From assembly GCA_029782095.1 (NCBI GenBank), contig JAKOVL010000061.1, positions 1-64,000 on the forward strand: a stretch of DNA of 64,000 nt. Direction: 5' to 3'. Of the stretch, positions 1-9,746 are shown one piece after another. The stretch is from Bacillota bacterium. GTDB taxonomy: Bacteria; Bacillota; Dethiobacteria; DTU022. Under the pieces are notes generated by a model. It did not search any database. It was not told the DNA's origin and worked only from the letters and a program-made list of their open reading frames with translations. The position numbers were made by a program, and so were the translations under genes. How positions within the stretch are numbered: the stretch's first letter is position 1; each line of letters begins with the position of its first letter.

Positions 1-2
1 GG

Positions 3-251
3 GGCATTAAGGCCACTTCTTATCGCAGTGCCGCCGCTATCTCTGCCAGCAGCTACCAGCCCAGGGGTTTTATCTGCCATGACTGTGCCAATAACTGCGA
101 AATCAGCGAACTCTATATTGAGGGGCTGCTGGTCAGCCGCTGGGGCAGCCGCTGCGGAAAATGGGCGGACACGGAATGGACCGGCAGTAAAAGCCCTGCC
201 GTCAAAGAGATGGAAGCGGCCAGCCGCCTCTGCAGTAATCAAAATTCATAA
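3..251 (+). CDS. C-terminal fragment of a BadF/HgdC-type acyl-CoA dehydratase activase (DUF2229-like), truncated by window start
   Basis: Frame 3 reads ...QPRGFICHDCANNCEISELYIEGLLVSRWGSRCGKWADTEW...SNQNS* with the CxxCxNNCE...GxRCGKW pattern typical of this family C-terminus. Missing from the ORF track because it has no start in the window. Confidence 0.65.
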   Translation, partial: GIKATSYRSAAAISASSYQPRGFICHDCANNCEISELYIEGLLVSRWGSRCGKWADTEWTGSKSPAVKEMEAASRLCSNQNS

Positions 252-286
252 CCAGGCAGTTTTTCCGTTGCTCCCGCAGCATTGCA

Positions 287-315
287 TTGCCATTTGGCAG
301 GAACTGTGCTATACT
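287..315 (+). promoter_or_regulatory. Sigma-A promoter for rpsB
   Basis: TTGCCA-17 nt-TATACT, followed by about 105 nt leader and the rpsB SD aaaggagg. Confidence 0.75.
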
Positions 316-339
316 AACCGGTGGAATTTTACTACACAC

Positions 340-405
340 GTCCGCGAGATCCGTTGCCTGGGTCGGCTCTATGCTGCGGCAACGTCGATGAACCGGGCGG
401 TGGAC
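340..405 (+). promoter_or_regulatory. Structured rpsB 5' leader (candidate S2 autoregulatory leader)
   Basis: cgttgcc(352-358)/ggcaacg(378-384) perfect 7-bp stem inside an outer gtcc(340-343)/ggac(402-405) pairing. Confidence 0.4.
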
Positions 406-427
406 AAACCAAAAGGAGGATCTGCAT

Positions 428-1264
428 ATGGCAACCGTAACCATGAAGCAGCTGTTGGAGGCGGGGGTTCACTTCGGACACCAGACCCGGCGCTGGAACC
501 CCAAAATGAAAAATTATATTTTCACCGAGCGCAACGGGATTTACATTATTGACCTGCAAAAAACTGTAAAACTCATGGATGCGGCGTACAATTTTGTGCG
601 CGATCTCGTTGCCGGGGGCGGCAGCATTATTTTTATCGGTACCAAGAAACAGGCCCAGGAATCAATCAAGGTGGAAGCAGAAAGGTGCGGCATGCATTAC
701 GTTAATCAACGCTGGCTGGGCGGCATGCTGACCAATTTCCGAACGATCCGCAACCGCATTGACCGCATGATTGAACTGGAAAAAATGGAAACAGACGGCA
801 CCTTTGAACGTTTGCCCAAAAAAGAGGTGCAGACGCTGCGCCATGAACATGCAAAACTGTTAAAATTCCTTGGCGGCATTAGGAACTTGACCCGCCTTCC
901 CGACGCCATCTACGTGGTCGACCCGCGCAAAGAAAAAATTGCCGTGGCTGAAGCCAGAAAGCTAAAGATACCCATTGTCGCCATCGTTGATACCAACTGC
1001 GACCCCGATGAAGTTGACCATATTATTCCCGGCAATGATGATGCCATCAGGGCGGTTAAACTGATCACTTCCTGCATAGCTGACGCAGTGCTGGAAGGAA
1101 AGAGCAGCCTGGAGGCAGAAGAGGAAGGCCAGCATGAAGAAGCAGACTTTAGCGCAGCCGATGTTGGCGAAGAAGCCCCGGCAGATGGCGCCGACGACAC
1201 GGCTGAAGCGGAAGCAGGCGGGGACGAGGAAGTTCAAGCGGCCCAGGCGGCTGAAGATAATTAG
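428..1264 (+). CDS. rpsB: 30S ribosomal protein S2 with acidic C-terminal extension
   Basis: [46 protein letters not shown]; followed by tsf. Confidence 0.98.
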   Translation: MATVTMKQLLEAGVHFGHQTRRWNPKMKNYIFTERNGIYIIDLQKTVKLMDAAYNFVRDLVAGGGSIIFIGTKKQAQESIKVEAERCGMHYVNQRWLGGMLTNFRTIRNRIDRMIELEKMETDGTFERLPKKEVQTLRHEHAKLLKFLGGIRNLTRLPDAIYVVDPRKEKIAVAEARKLKIPIVAIVDTNCDPDEVDHIIPGNDDAIRAVKLITSCIADAVLEGKSSLEAEEEGQHEEADFSAADVGEEAPADGADDTAEAEAGGDEEVQAAQAAEDN

Positions 1265-1306
1265 CACTGGCTGCTGCCTTTATCCATTGAAGAGGAGGTT
1301 GAAAAG

Positions 1307-1933
1307 ATGCACATAGACGCCAAAGCTGTAAAAGCGCTCCGCGAGAAAACCGGGGCGGGCATGATGGATTGCAAAAAAGCGCTGGTGGAGGCCCAGGGCG
1401 ACGAAGAGAAAGCCATTGTTATTTTAAGGGAGAAAGGCCTGGCCGCTGCGGCGCGCCGTTCCGGTAGGGCCGCCAACGAGGGCATCGTCGAATCGTACAT
1501 CCACCTGGGGGGCAAAGTGGGCGTACTGGTTGAAGTAAACTGCGAAACGGACTTTGTGGCCCGCAACGAAGATTTTCGCGCGTTTGTGCGTGAAATTTGC
1601 CTGCAGGTGGCTGCTGCCAATCCACAATATTTAAGCAGGGAAGACGTCCCTGCAAGCACCCTGGAACAGGAACGGGAAATTTTGCGCACCCAGGCCAGGA
1701 ATGAGGGCAAACCGGAACATGTTATCGACAAGATCGTTGAAGGGCGCATGGAAAAGTTTTATAAGGAAAATTGCCTGCTGGAACAACCCTTCATTCGGGA
1801 CCAGGAAAAAACGGTTAAAGATCTGCTCGCCGAGATTATCGCTAAGATCGGCGAGAACATTGTGATTCGCCGTTTCGCCAGGTTTGCCGTGGGTGAAGAA
1901 ATAGCGTCAGAACCATCAAGTTCCAATGCTTGA
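1307..1933 (+). CDS. tsf: Elongation factor Ts
   Basis: [28 protein letters not shown] signature; synteny. Confidence 0.98.
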   Translation: MHIDAKAVKALREKTGAGMMDCKKALVEAQGDEEKAIVILREKGLAAAARRSGRAANEGIVESYIHLGGKVGVLVEVNCETDFVARNEDFRAFVREICLQVAAANPQYLSREDVPASTLEQEREILRTQARNEGKPEHVIDKIVEGRMEKFYKENCLLEQPFIRDQEKTVKDLLAEIIAKIGENIVIRRFARFAVGEEIASEPSSSNA

Positions 1934-1940
1934 GCAAAAA

Positions 1941-1972
1941 AAAAGAACACTGTAGCCGGTGTTCTTTTTTTC
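1941..1972 (+). terminator. Intrinsic terminator after tsf
   Basis: aaaagaacac-tgtagccg-gtgttctttt, 10-bp stem followed by T-tract. Confidence 0.85.
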
Positions 1973-1980
1973 AGGCCTAA

Positions 1981-2748
<768 letters not shown>

Positions 2749-2759
2749 TATGCGGAATT

Positions 2760-3317
2760 ATGATCGAGGAGATTTACCTTGAAGCTTCCGAAAGAATGGA
2801 CAAAGCCATCGCTGCTTTGCAGCGGGAGTATGGTACGGTGCGGGCGGGGCGGGCCAACCCTTCCCTGCTGGACCGGATCGAGGTCAATTATTATGGAACC
2901 ATGACTCCCTTGAAGCAGCTGGCCGGGATTTCAGCCCCGGAACCGCGTCTCCTGGTGATTCAACCCTGGGATAAAAAAGCTATTGCCGACATTGAAAAAG
3001 CCATTCTCAAGTCTGACCTGGGACTGACACCGGTAAACGATGGTTCTCTCATCAGGCTGGCTATCCCGCCGCTAACCGAGGAGAGGCGCCGCGAACTGGT
3101 AAAATACGTGCGCAAGAAAGCAGAAGAATGTAAAGTGGGCATCCGTAATATCCGCCGGGACGCCAACGAAGAAATTAAAAAGTTGGAAAAAGAATCGGAA
3201 ATATCGGAAGATGACCGGCGCCGCGCCCAGGAAGAGATCCAGGAGCTTACGAACGAAAAAATTAAGGAAGTCGATCGCATCCTGGAAGCAAAAGAGAAAG
3301 AAATCATGGAGGTCTGA
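2760..3317 (+). CDS. frr: Ribosome recycling factor
   Basis: [37 protein letters not shown] track start is 2745, the ATG at 2760 fits the family N-terminus better. Confidence 0.97.
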   Translation: MIEEIYLEASERMDKAIAALQREYGTVRAGRANPSLLDRIEVNYYGTMTPLKQLAGISAPEPRLLVIQPWDKKAIADIEKAILKSDLGLTPVNDGSLIRLAIPPLTEERRRELVKYVRKKAEECKVGIRNIRRDANEEIKKLEKESEISEDDRRRAQEEIQELTNEKIKEVDRILEAKEKEIMEV

Positions 3318-3362
3318 CTTTACCACGACTGGTGGAAAAGCCCGGTCAAGGACATCACACGG

Positions 3363-3395
3363 GCGGCTCTCTCTAGACAAACATGAGGGAGCCGC
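3363..3395 (+). terminator. Intergenic hairpin between frr and uppS (weak terminator/attenuator)
   Basis: gcggctctct / agggagccgc stem; only a weak T-rich tail (tattctt). Confidence 0.45.
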
Positions 3396-3413
3396 TATTC
3401 TTAAAGCGGTGGT

Positions 3414-4169
3414 TTGATTATGAATGCTAAAGGGCAGGAACAGGAGCTGCTGCAAAAGATTGATCGAAACAAAATCCCCGTTCATGTTGCCATTATTATG
3501 GACGGAAACGGCCGCTGGGCCCGCGAGAGAGGGCTGCCAAGATCCGCCGGCCATAAACAGGGGGTTGAGACGGTAAGGGAGGTAGTCCGTTACAGCAACC
3601 ACCTGGGGATAAAGGTGCTGACGCTTTTTGCCTTCTCCACGGAGAATTGGAAGCGCCCCCCCTGGGAAGTTAATTACCTCATGAGCTTGCCGGAACAGTA
3701 CTTGCAGTCGGAACTGCCGGAACTGGTCAAAAATAATGTCCGGGTTAACTTCATCGGCGAACGCAAAAGACTGCCCCAGCAGGTCTGTGCGGCCATAGAC
3801 AAGGGACTGCAGGAAACCCGCAACAACAGCGGCATGATTTTGAATTTTGCCCTTAACTACGGCGCCAGGGCTGAAATTGTGCAAGCAGCACGCCGCCTGG
3901 CGGAAGATGTGCGCCAGGGAGTGATCGGCACCGACATCACCGAGGAGCAGTTCAGTGCTTACCTGTACACCGGCAGGCTGCAGCTTCCGGATCCGGATCT
4001 GCTCATCCGGACCAGTGGTGAATATCGTCTGAGCAACTTCCTGCTGTGGCAGCTGGCGTACAGTGAATTGTGGTTTACCCGGACTTACTGGCCGGACTTC
4101 AACCGCCTGCACTTGCTCCAGGCCATCTATGACTTCCAGCAGCGGGACCGCCGCTTTGGAAAAGCTTAA
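3414..4169 (+). CDS. uppS: Isoprenyl transferase (undecaprenyl diphosphate synthase)
   Basis: HVAIIMDGNGRWARERGLPRSAGHKQGVE...RTSGEYRLSNFLLWQLAYSELWF; start may be ATG at 3420. Confidence 0.97.
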   Translation: MIMNAKGQEQELLQKIDRNKIPVHVAIIMDGNGRWARERGLPRSAGHKQGVETVREVVRYSNHLGIKVLTLFAFSTENWKRPPWEVNYLMSLPEQYLQSELPELVKNNVRVNFIGERKRLPQQVCAAIDKGLQETRNNSGMILNFALNYGARAEIVQAARRLAEDVRQGVIGTDITEEQFSAYLYTGRLQLPDPDLLIRTSGEYRLSNFLLWQLAYSELWFTRTYWPDFNRLHLLQAIYDFQQRDRRFGKA

Positions 4170-4192
4170 TTTCCTTGAAAGGTGGATGGATT

Positions 4193-4996
4193 ATGCTACG
4201 CCTGCGTGTGCTCTCCGCACTGGTCGGCATCCCCATTATGCTGGGAGCCATTTACCTGGGAGGCCCCTGGTATACTTTTTTTCTGCTCCTGGTGGTTAAC
4301 CTGGGCATGAGAGAATACGAAGCCCTGATGAAATCCAAGGGAAGCCGCCTGCCGGCCCTAATCGGTTATCTTGGAGCCAGCGCCTTGATCATCCTCCTCT
4401 TTCTGCAGGAATTTAACCTGGTCTTTCCATTAATAATGCTCATTTTTACCCTGCTGTTTTTAACTCAACTGGCCCTTTTCGATAAAGTAAACTTTTGGGA
4501 ATCAGCGATGCTTTTCTGGGGCATAATCTACCTGGGCGGATTATGCGGCTACATGATGCTGCTGCGGCTGCAGCCGCAGGGTACTGTCTATACTTATCTG
4601 CTATTTATCGCCGTTTGGTCCCACGATACCCTGGCCTACTTTATCGGCATCAAGTGGGGTCGCCGCAAACTGGCGCCGAGCATCAGCCCCAATAAGTCGG
4701 TGGAAGGGGCCCTGGGGGGGGCTATCGGCACCGTTATCCTGGCCGTGGCGGTATCTTTGCTGGCGCCGCAGTTAACCGCAGGCTTGAACTGGCTTAAAGC
4801 AGCTTTCCTCGGCCTGGGGATCGCTGTTTTTGCCCAGCTGGGAGACTTGATGGAGTCTGCTTTGAAACGACAATTCCAGGTAAAAGACTCGGGAACGCTG
4901 ATTCCGGGACACGGCGGCATCCTCGACCGCTTTGACAGCCTGATGCTGGCTGCACCTTTTGTATATTACTTCTTTCTTTTCATAGAATTGTTTTAG
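4193..4996 (+). CDS. cdsA: Phosphatidate cytidylyltransferase
   Basis: Multi-TM protein ending KDSGTLIPGHGGILDRFDSLMLAAPFVYYFF (CTP transferase signature). Confidence 0.96.
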   Translation: MLRLRVLSALVGIPIMLGAIYLGGPWYTFFLLLVVNLGMREYEALMKSKGSRLPALIGYLGASALIILLFLQEFNLVFPLIMLIFTLLFLTQLALFDKVNFWESAMLFWGIIYLGGLCGYMMLLRLQPQGTVYTYLLFIAVWSHDTLAYFIGIKWGRRKLAPSISPNKSVEGALGGAIGTVILAVAVSLLAPQLTAGLNWLKAAFLGLGIAVFAQLGDLMESALKRQFQVKDSGTLIPGHGGILDRFDSLMLAAPFVYYFFLFIELF

Positions 4997-5028
4997 GCCA
5001 AAATATTATGCGCGGCGGAGGAAGCTTT

Positions 5029-6213
5029 ATGACCAGGAATATCGCCTTGCTTGGCTCTACTGGCTCAATCGGACGCCAGACCCTGGAAGTGCTGGAAGCC
5101 CTCGGCCCGGATTTTCGGGTGGCGGCTTTAACCGCAAACAAAAATTATACCTTGCTGGCCCAGCAGGTGCGCCGCTATAAACCTGACCTGGCCGTGCTCA
5201 GTGATCGCAGCGCCGCGGAAAAGCTATCCCGGGAAATTGACCCCGGCCTCTGCCGCATCGAGGCAGGCGCCGAGGCCCAGGTTCTCGCCGCCACGTGGCC
5301 CGGGGTGGACTTAGTGGTGGCGGCGCAGGTGGGGTTCAGCGGTTTTGCCCCGGTGGTGGCCGCCTTGAAGGCAGGAAAAACCGTGGCCCTCTCCAACAAA
5401 GAATCCCTGGTGGTGGGCGGTGAACTGCTAGAGCGGGAAGGCTTGCTCAAGCGGGAGAAGCTTCTTCCGGTAGACAGCGAACATTCTGCGATCTGGCAAT
5501 GCCTGGGCAGCACTGCAGTGAGCCGGGTCCACCGGATCTGGTTGACCGCCTCCGGCGGCCCTTTCCGGGATTGGCCCCGGGAAAAGCTGTCCACAGTGAC
5601 GCCGCAGCAGGCCCTTAATCATCCCAACTGGAGCATGGGGCCGAAAATCACCGTGGATTCGGCCACTTTAATGAATAAAGGGTTTGAGGTGCTCGAAGCA
5701 AGGTGGCTGTTCGGTCTAGATTTGAACCGGATTGAGGTGGTTATTCATCCCCAGAGCATTGTTCATTCTGCCGTTGAATATGTGGACGGTTCGGTGCTGG
5801 CGCAGCTGGGTCTGCCGGATATGCGCACAGCAATCCAGTATGCTCTTACCTTTCCGGACCGAAGGCCCAATGCGCTGCCCCGGTTGAATCTGTTCGGCCA
5901 GAAGCTCACTTTTTACGAACCGGACCGGGAACGCTTCCCCTGTCTTGAGCTGGCTTTCCAGGCCGGGAGAAGCGGCGGCACAGCGCCAGCCTGTTTAAAC
6001 GCGGCTAACGAAGTGGCAGTGGATTATTTTTTACTGGGAAAGTTAAATTTTACGGGGATTCCCGAGGTCATTGACGCAGTGTTGCAAGAACACCGGAACA
6101 TCAGTGCGCCGGGAGTTGAAGAAATCGTTGCGGCGGATCAATGGGCCCGTCAAAGAGCCCGGGAATTAATTGAAAACCCCAGGAACAGGAGTTGGTGCCT
6201 ATGCAAACCCTGA
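5029..6213 (+). CDS. dxr: 1-deoxy-D-xylulose-5-phosphate reductoisomerase
   Basis: NIALLGSTGSIGRQTLEVLE...LLPVDSEHSAIWQCL; SD cggagg before ATG 5029. Confidence 0.97.
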   Translation: MTRNIALLGSTGSIGRQTLEVLEALGPDFRVAALTANKNYTLLAQQVRRYKPDLAVLSDRSAAEKLSREIDPGLCRIEAGAEAQVLAATWPGVDLVVAAQVGFSGFAPVVAALKAGKTVALSNKESLVVGGELLEREGLLKREKLLPVDSEHSAIWQCLGSTAVSRVHRIWLTASGGPFRDWPREKLSTVTPQQALNHPNWSMGPKITVDSATLMNKGFEVLEARWLFGLDLNRIEVVIHPQSIVHSAVEYVDGSVLAQLGLPDMRTAIQYALTFPDRRPNALPRLNLFGQKLTFYEPDRERFPCLELAFQAGRSGGTAPACLNAANEVAVDYFLLGKLNFTGIPEVIDAVLQEHRNISAPGVEEIVAADQWARQRARELIENPRNRSWCLCKP

Positions 6214-7220
6214 CCACAGCGGTTTCAGCCATATTTGTCTTTGGACTGTTGATTCTTGCCCACGAACTGGGCCATTACCTGGCGGCGCGCTTAAGCGGGG
6301 TGCGGGTTTTGGAGCTGGCCATCGGCTTCGGCCCCAAATTATTAGGCTGGCGCAAAAACAAAACCGATTACTCGCTGCGCATCTTTCCCCTGGGAGGGTT
6401 CTGCCGTATGCTGGGCGAAAGCCCCGATGACGAACCTGCCCCCGATAGCTTCACCAAAAAGCCCCTGCACCTGCGCGCGGCTGTACTGGCGGCGGGCTCG
6501 CTGATGAACCTGCTGCTGGCTGTAACCGTCTTTTTCGTGATCTTTTTCTTTCTCATGGGCCTCCAGAGCACCCGTCTGGAGACCGTGATGCCCGGTTCTC
6601 CGGCGCAGCGAGCCGGACTTGCGCCCGGCGATCAGATCGTTGCCATCAACGGAATCAAAATGAACAGCTGGGAAGATATTGTGACGGAAGTGAGCCAAAA
6701 GCCGGGCGAAGAGATCACGGTGGTTGTAAAACGCAACGGGGAGATCAAAGACTTCACTCTCATCCCGGAACCTGATCCAGAGTCGGGACGGGGCTTGATT
6801 GGCATTACCTCGGCGTGGGAAAAATACCAGTTTAAGGCCTCGCTGCGCACCAGCCTTGATAGCTTCGCCATGGTGATTAGATCCATGTACCAGGTTATAT
6901 CCGGACGGGCGCCCCTTGATGTTACCGGTCCCGTCGGTATTATCATGGTGGTCAATGAGGTGGCCCAGACCGGTTTTATCAACCTGCTCTGGCTGACGGG
7001 TCTGATCAGCATCAGCCTGGGACTGATTAACCTGCTGCCCCTGCCTGCCCTGGACGGCGGCAGGTTGTTATTTCTGCTGATTGAGGCCTTAAGGGGTAAA
7101 CCCCTTGATCCGGAGAAAGAAGGATTTGTCCATTTTGTCGGTTTTGCCCTGTTGCTCGTGTTGCTCTTGCTGGTCACTTACAACGACCTCATTCGCTGGG
7201 AAATTCTCCCTGGAAGGTAG
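6192..7220 (+). CDS. rseP: Site-2 intramembrane zinc metalloprotease (RseP/RasP)
   Basis: AHELGHYLAARLSGVRVLE HEXXH motif, PDZ domain, LPLPALDGGRLLFLLIEALRGKPL. Confidence 0.95.
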   Translation: MVPMQTLTTAVSAIFVFGLLILAHELGHYLAARLSGVRVLELAIGFGPKLLGWRKNKTDYSLRIFPLGGFCRMLGESPDDEPAPDSFTKKPLHLRAAVLAAGSLMNLLLAVTVFFVIFFFLMGLQSTRLETVMPGSPAQRAGLAPGDQIVAINGIKMNSWEDIVTEVSQKPGEEITVVVKRNGEIKDFTLIPEPDPESGRGLIGITSAWEKYQFKASLRTSLDSFAMVIRSMYQVISGRAPLDVTGPVGIIMVVNEVAQTGFINLLWLTGLISISLGLINLLPLPALDGGRLLFLLIEALRGKPLDPEKEGFVHFVGFALLLVLLLLVTYNDLIRWEILPGR

Positions 7221-7319
7221 CAGGAGATGCGCAGCCTTGTTTACTCCGTGGCACTTTGTGCCATAATATATTTATAGCTGGAAAAGCGGGGGAAGGGACT
7301 ATGTCATTCCTGCCGGAGA

Positions 7320-8405
7320 TTGAGCATGTTTGCCATTGAACGCAGGCGCACGGTGCCTGTACGGGTCGGGACTGTGACCATCGGCGGCGGAGCGCCGCTG
7401 TCGATCCAGTCCATGACCAATACCAAAACCGCCGATACAGAAGCGACACTGGGGCAAATCGAGCGGCTCGTCCGGGCAGGCTGCGAACTGGTGCGGGTGG
7501 CTATTCCCGATGAAGCCGCTGCCCGCAGCCTTGGGGTCCTGGCGCGGCAATCGCCGGTCCCCCTCATCGCCGATATTCACTTCGACGCCCGGTTGGCCCA
7601 CCTGGCCCTGGAGCATGGAGCAGCCAAGATCAGAGTCAATCCCGGCAATATTGGCGGAAAAGAAAAGCTGCGTGCCCTGGCCCTGGATGCGGCGGCGCGG
7701 GGGGCGGCCATACGCATAGGCGTCAACGCCGGTTCCCTGGAAAAATCGCTGTTAAAAAAGCATGGCTCCGCTACAGCAGAAGCGCTGGTGGAGTCGGCGC
7801 TGGGCTACCTGCAGGAGCTGGAGAAAATATCATTTAATAACGTGGTCATATCTTTAAAAGCATCGGATGTGGTGACCACGATCGCCGCCAACCGGCTTTT
7901 TGCCAGCAAGTCGGACTACCCCCTGCACCTGGGGGTCACTGAAGCCGGCACCCTGGCCGAGGGAACCATCAAGGCGGCGGTGGGGATCGGAACACTGCTG
8001 GCCGAAGGCATCGGTGACACCCTGCGCGTCTCCCTAACTGCAGATCCGGTAGAAGAGGTAAAGGTGGCCCGCCGTATTCTGCAGGCGCTGCGCCTGCGTG
8101 AATTCGGCCCGGAGCTGATATCCTGCCCGACCTGCGGGCGCTGCGAGATCGACCTGGTTGGCCTGGCCGAACAGGTGGCCGGCTTGCTGGCAGAGTACCG
8201 GGGCAATTTTAAAGTGGCGGTTATGGGCTGCGTCGTAAACGGGCCCGGCGAGGCCAGGGAAGCGGATGTAGGTGTGACAGCAGGGCGGAAAAAGGGGATC
8301 ATCTTTCGCCGGGGCAAGGTTGTAAAGACGGTGCCCCAGGACAAGATCCTGGAAGCGCTGCGCCATGAGCTGGACGAGCTGGAGAAGCTCTCTTCAGGCC
8401 GGTAG
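7320..8405 (+). CDS. ispG: 4-hydroxy-3-methylbut-2-enyl diphosphate synthase (flavodoxin)
   Basis: VRVGTVTIGGGAPLSIQSMTNTKTADTEAT...SCPTCGRCEIDL...AVMGCVVNGPGEAREADVG. Confidence 0.97.
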   Translation: MSMFAIERRRTVPVRVGTVTIGGGAPLSIQSMTNTKTADTEATLGQIERLVRAGCELVRVAIPDEAAARSLGVLARQSPVPLIADIHFDARLAHLALEHGAAKIRVNPGNIGGKEKLRALALDAAARGAAIRIGVNAGSLEKSLLKKHGSATAEALVESALGYLQELEKISFNNVVISLKASDVVTTIAANRLFASKSDYPLHLGVTEAGTLAEGTIKAAVGIGTLLAEGIGDTLRVSLTADPVEEVKVARRILQALRLREFGPELISCPTCGRCEIDLVGLAEQVAGLLAEYRGNFKVAVMGCVVNGPGEAREADVGVTAGRKKGIIFRRGKVVKTVPQDKILEALRHELDELEKLSSGR

Positions 8406-8461
8406 GGTAATGTTGCTTCCCCGTTATGGAGGAACATGCAAATTATGGGGAGTGTTGACCG

Positions 8462-9109
8462 GTGAAGTCGGCAGCAATAATACCTGCATATAACGAGGAA
8501 AAAACCATAGGCGCAGTGATCGATGTGTTGACACAATGCAGCCTGATTGATCAGATCATTGTGGTCAGCGATGGCTCCACCGACCGGACCGTGCATATTG
8601 CCCTAAGCTATGAAAATGTAGAAGTAATCGAGCTATTGGAAAACAGGGGCAAAGGCGGGGCCATTAAAGCGGGCCTGGATCATACCGACGCCGGGGTTCT
8701 GCTTTTCCTGGATGCTGATTTAATCGGCTTAAAGCCGACCCATGTTGCGGCGCTGCTGCAGCCTGTCCTGGAAGGAGAGGCGGCCATGACCATCGGCGTT
8801 TTTGAGAAGGGCCGGGTAGCCACGGATATCGCCCAGAAGATGGCGCCCTTCCTGTCCGGGCAGAGAGCTCTCAGAAGGGAGCTGCTGGAGCAGATCCCTG
8901 ATTTCGACCTTTCACGCTTCGGAGCGGAGGTGGCGCTGCACCGCTACGTGGAAGAACATAACATTCCGGTGCTCCAGGTAACCCTGCCCGATCTTTCGCA
9001 CGTAATGAAGGAAGAAAAAATGGGCCTCTGGAAAGGTCTTTCCGCCCGGGGTAAAATGTACTGGGAGATTATCAAGTACGCGGCTAAAATTAATCCCCAT
9101 CCGAAATAG
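8462..9109 (+). CDS. Family 2 glycosyltransferase
   Basis: SAAIIPAYNEEKTIGAVIDVL...IVVSDGSTDRT...LLFLDADLIGL GT-A motifs; GTG start. Confidence 0.85.
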   Translation: MKSAAIIPAYNEEKTIGAVIDVLTQCSLIDQIIVVSDGSTDRTVHIALSYENVEVIELLENRGKGGAIKAGLDHTDAGVLLFLDADLIGLKPTHVAALLQPVLEGEAAMTIGVFEKGRVATDIAQKMAPFLSGQRALRRELLEQIPDFDLSRFGAEVALHRYVEEHNIPVLQVTLPDLSHVMKEEKMGLWKGLSARGKMYWEIIKYAAKINPHPK

Positions 9110-9132
9110 TCAAGGGAAAAGACTCCTTTCTC

Positions 9133-9161
9133 TTGCCTTTTCAGGGGATTTATGATATTTT
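9133..9161 (+). promoter_or_regulatory. Sigma-A promoter for the rimP-nusA-infB operon
   Basis: TTGCCT-17-TATTTT. Confidence 0.55.
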
Positions 9162-9190
9162 AATGAATGGCAGTTGACGTTTTTTGGATG

Positions 9191-9212
9191 AAGGGTGGGT
9201 TTTCCCACTCTT
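9191..9212 (+). promoter_or_regulatory. rimP leader hairpin
   Basis: aagggtggg-tttt-cccactctt, 9-bp stem with one G-U, 44 nt before rimP. Confidence 0.5.
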
Positions 9213-9255
9213 TCCTGTTAATTGAGGGTTCTTTTCATTTGAGGAGGGATTATCA

Positions 9256-9717
9256 ATGCATCAAAAAGATATAAAAGCACAGGTGCTCGATCTGGTGGAA
9301 CCATACCTGGAGCAGCAGGGTGTGGAGCTGGTGCACCTGGAATACCGCTCCGGCCGGCGCGCGCACCTCTGTTTTTACATTGATAAACCGGGGGGTGTAA
9401 CCCTGGACGACTGCGAAGCGGTTAGCCGGGCCATTTCGGATCTGCTTGATGCTTACGATCCGATTCCCCAGAGCTACATCCTGGAAGTTTCATCACCGGG
9501 AGTGGAGCGACCGCTTACCCGTAAAAAAGATTTTGAGCGCTTCCGCGGTGAACCGGTTAAAGTGCAGACTGATGAACCCATTGACGGGAGAAGAAAGTTT
9601 AGCGGTATTCTTGAAGGAATGCTGGACAGCTGTGTTGCCGTACGGCTGGAGGAAGGCAACCTGGTGAAAATCCCTCTGGATAAAATCAATAAAGCGCACC
9701 TCCGGTATAATCCCTGA
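9256..9717 (+). CDS. rimP: Ribosome maturation factor RimP
   Basis: YILEVSSPGVERPLTRKKDFERFRGEPVKV; synteny with nusA. Confidence 0.95.
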   Translation: MHQKDIKAQVLDLVEPYLEQQGVELVHLEYRSGRRAHLCFYIDKPGGVTLDDCEAVSRAISDLLDAYDPIPQSYILEVSSPGVERPLTRKKDFERFRGEPVKVQTDEPIDGRRKFSGILEGMLDSCVAVRLEEGNLVKIPLDKINKAHLRYNP

Positions 9718-9746
9718 GGTGCCGATTAAGGAAGGAGGTAAGGAAA

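Noticed and set aside
28-552. 174-aa forward ORF at the window start
   Set aside because: Out of frame with the real activase C-terminus (3..251) and with rpsB; low-complexity translation, no SD.
3072-4112. 346-aa antisense ORF over frr/uppS
   Set aside because: Shadow ORF opposite two unmistakable genes in GC-rich DNA; no family resemblance.
7916-8596. 226-aa antisense ORF over ispG/glycosyltransferase
   Set aside because: Overlaps two conserved genes; composition typical of antisense shadow.
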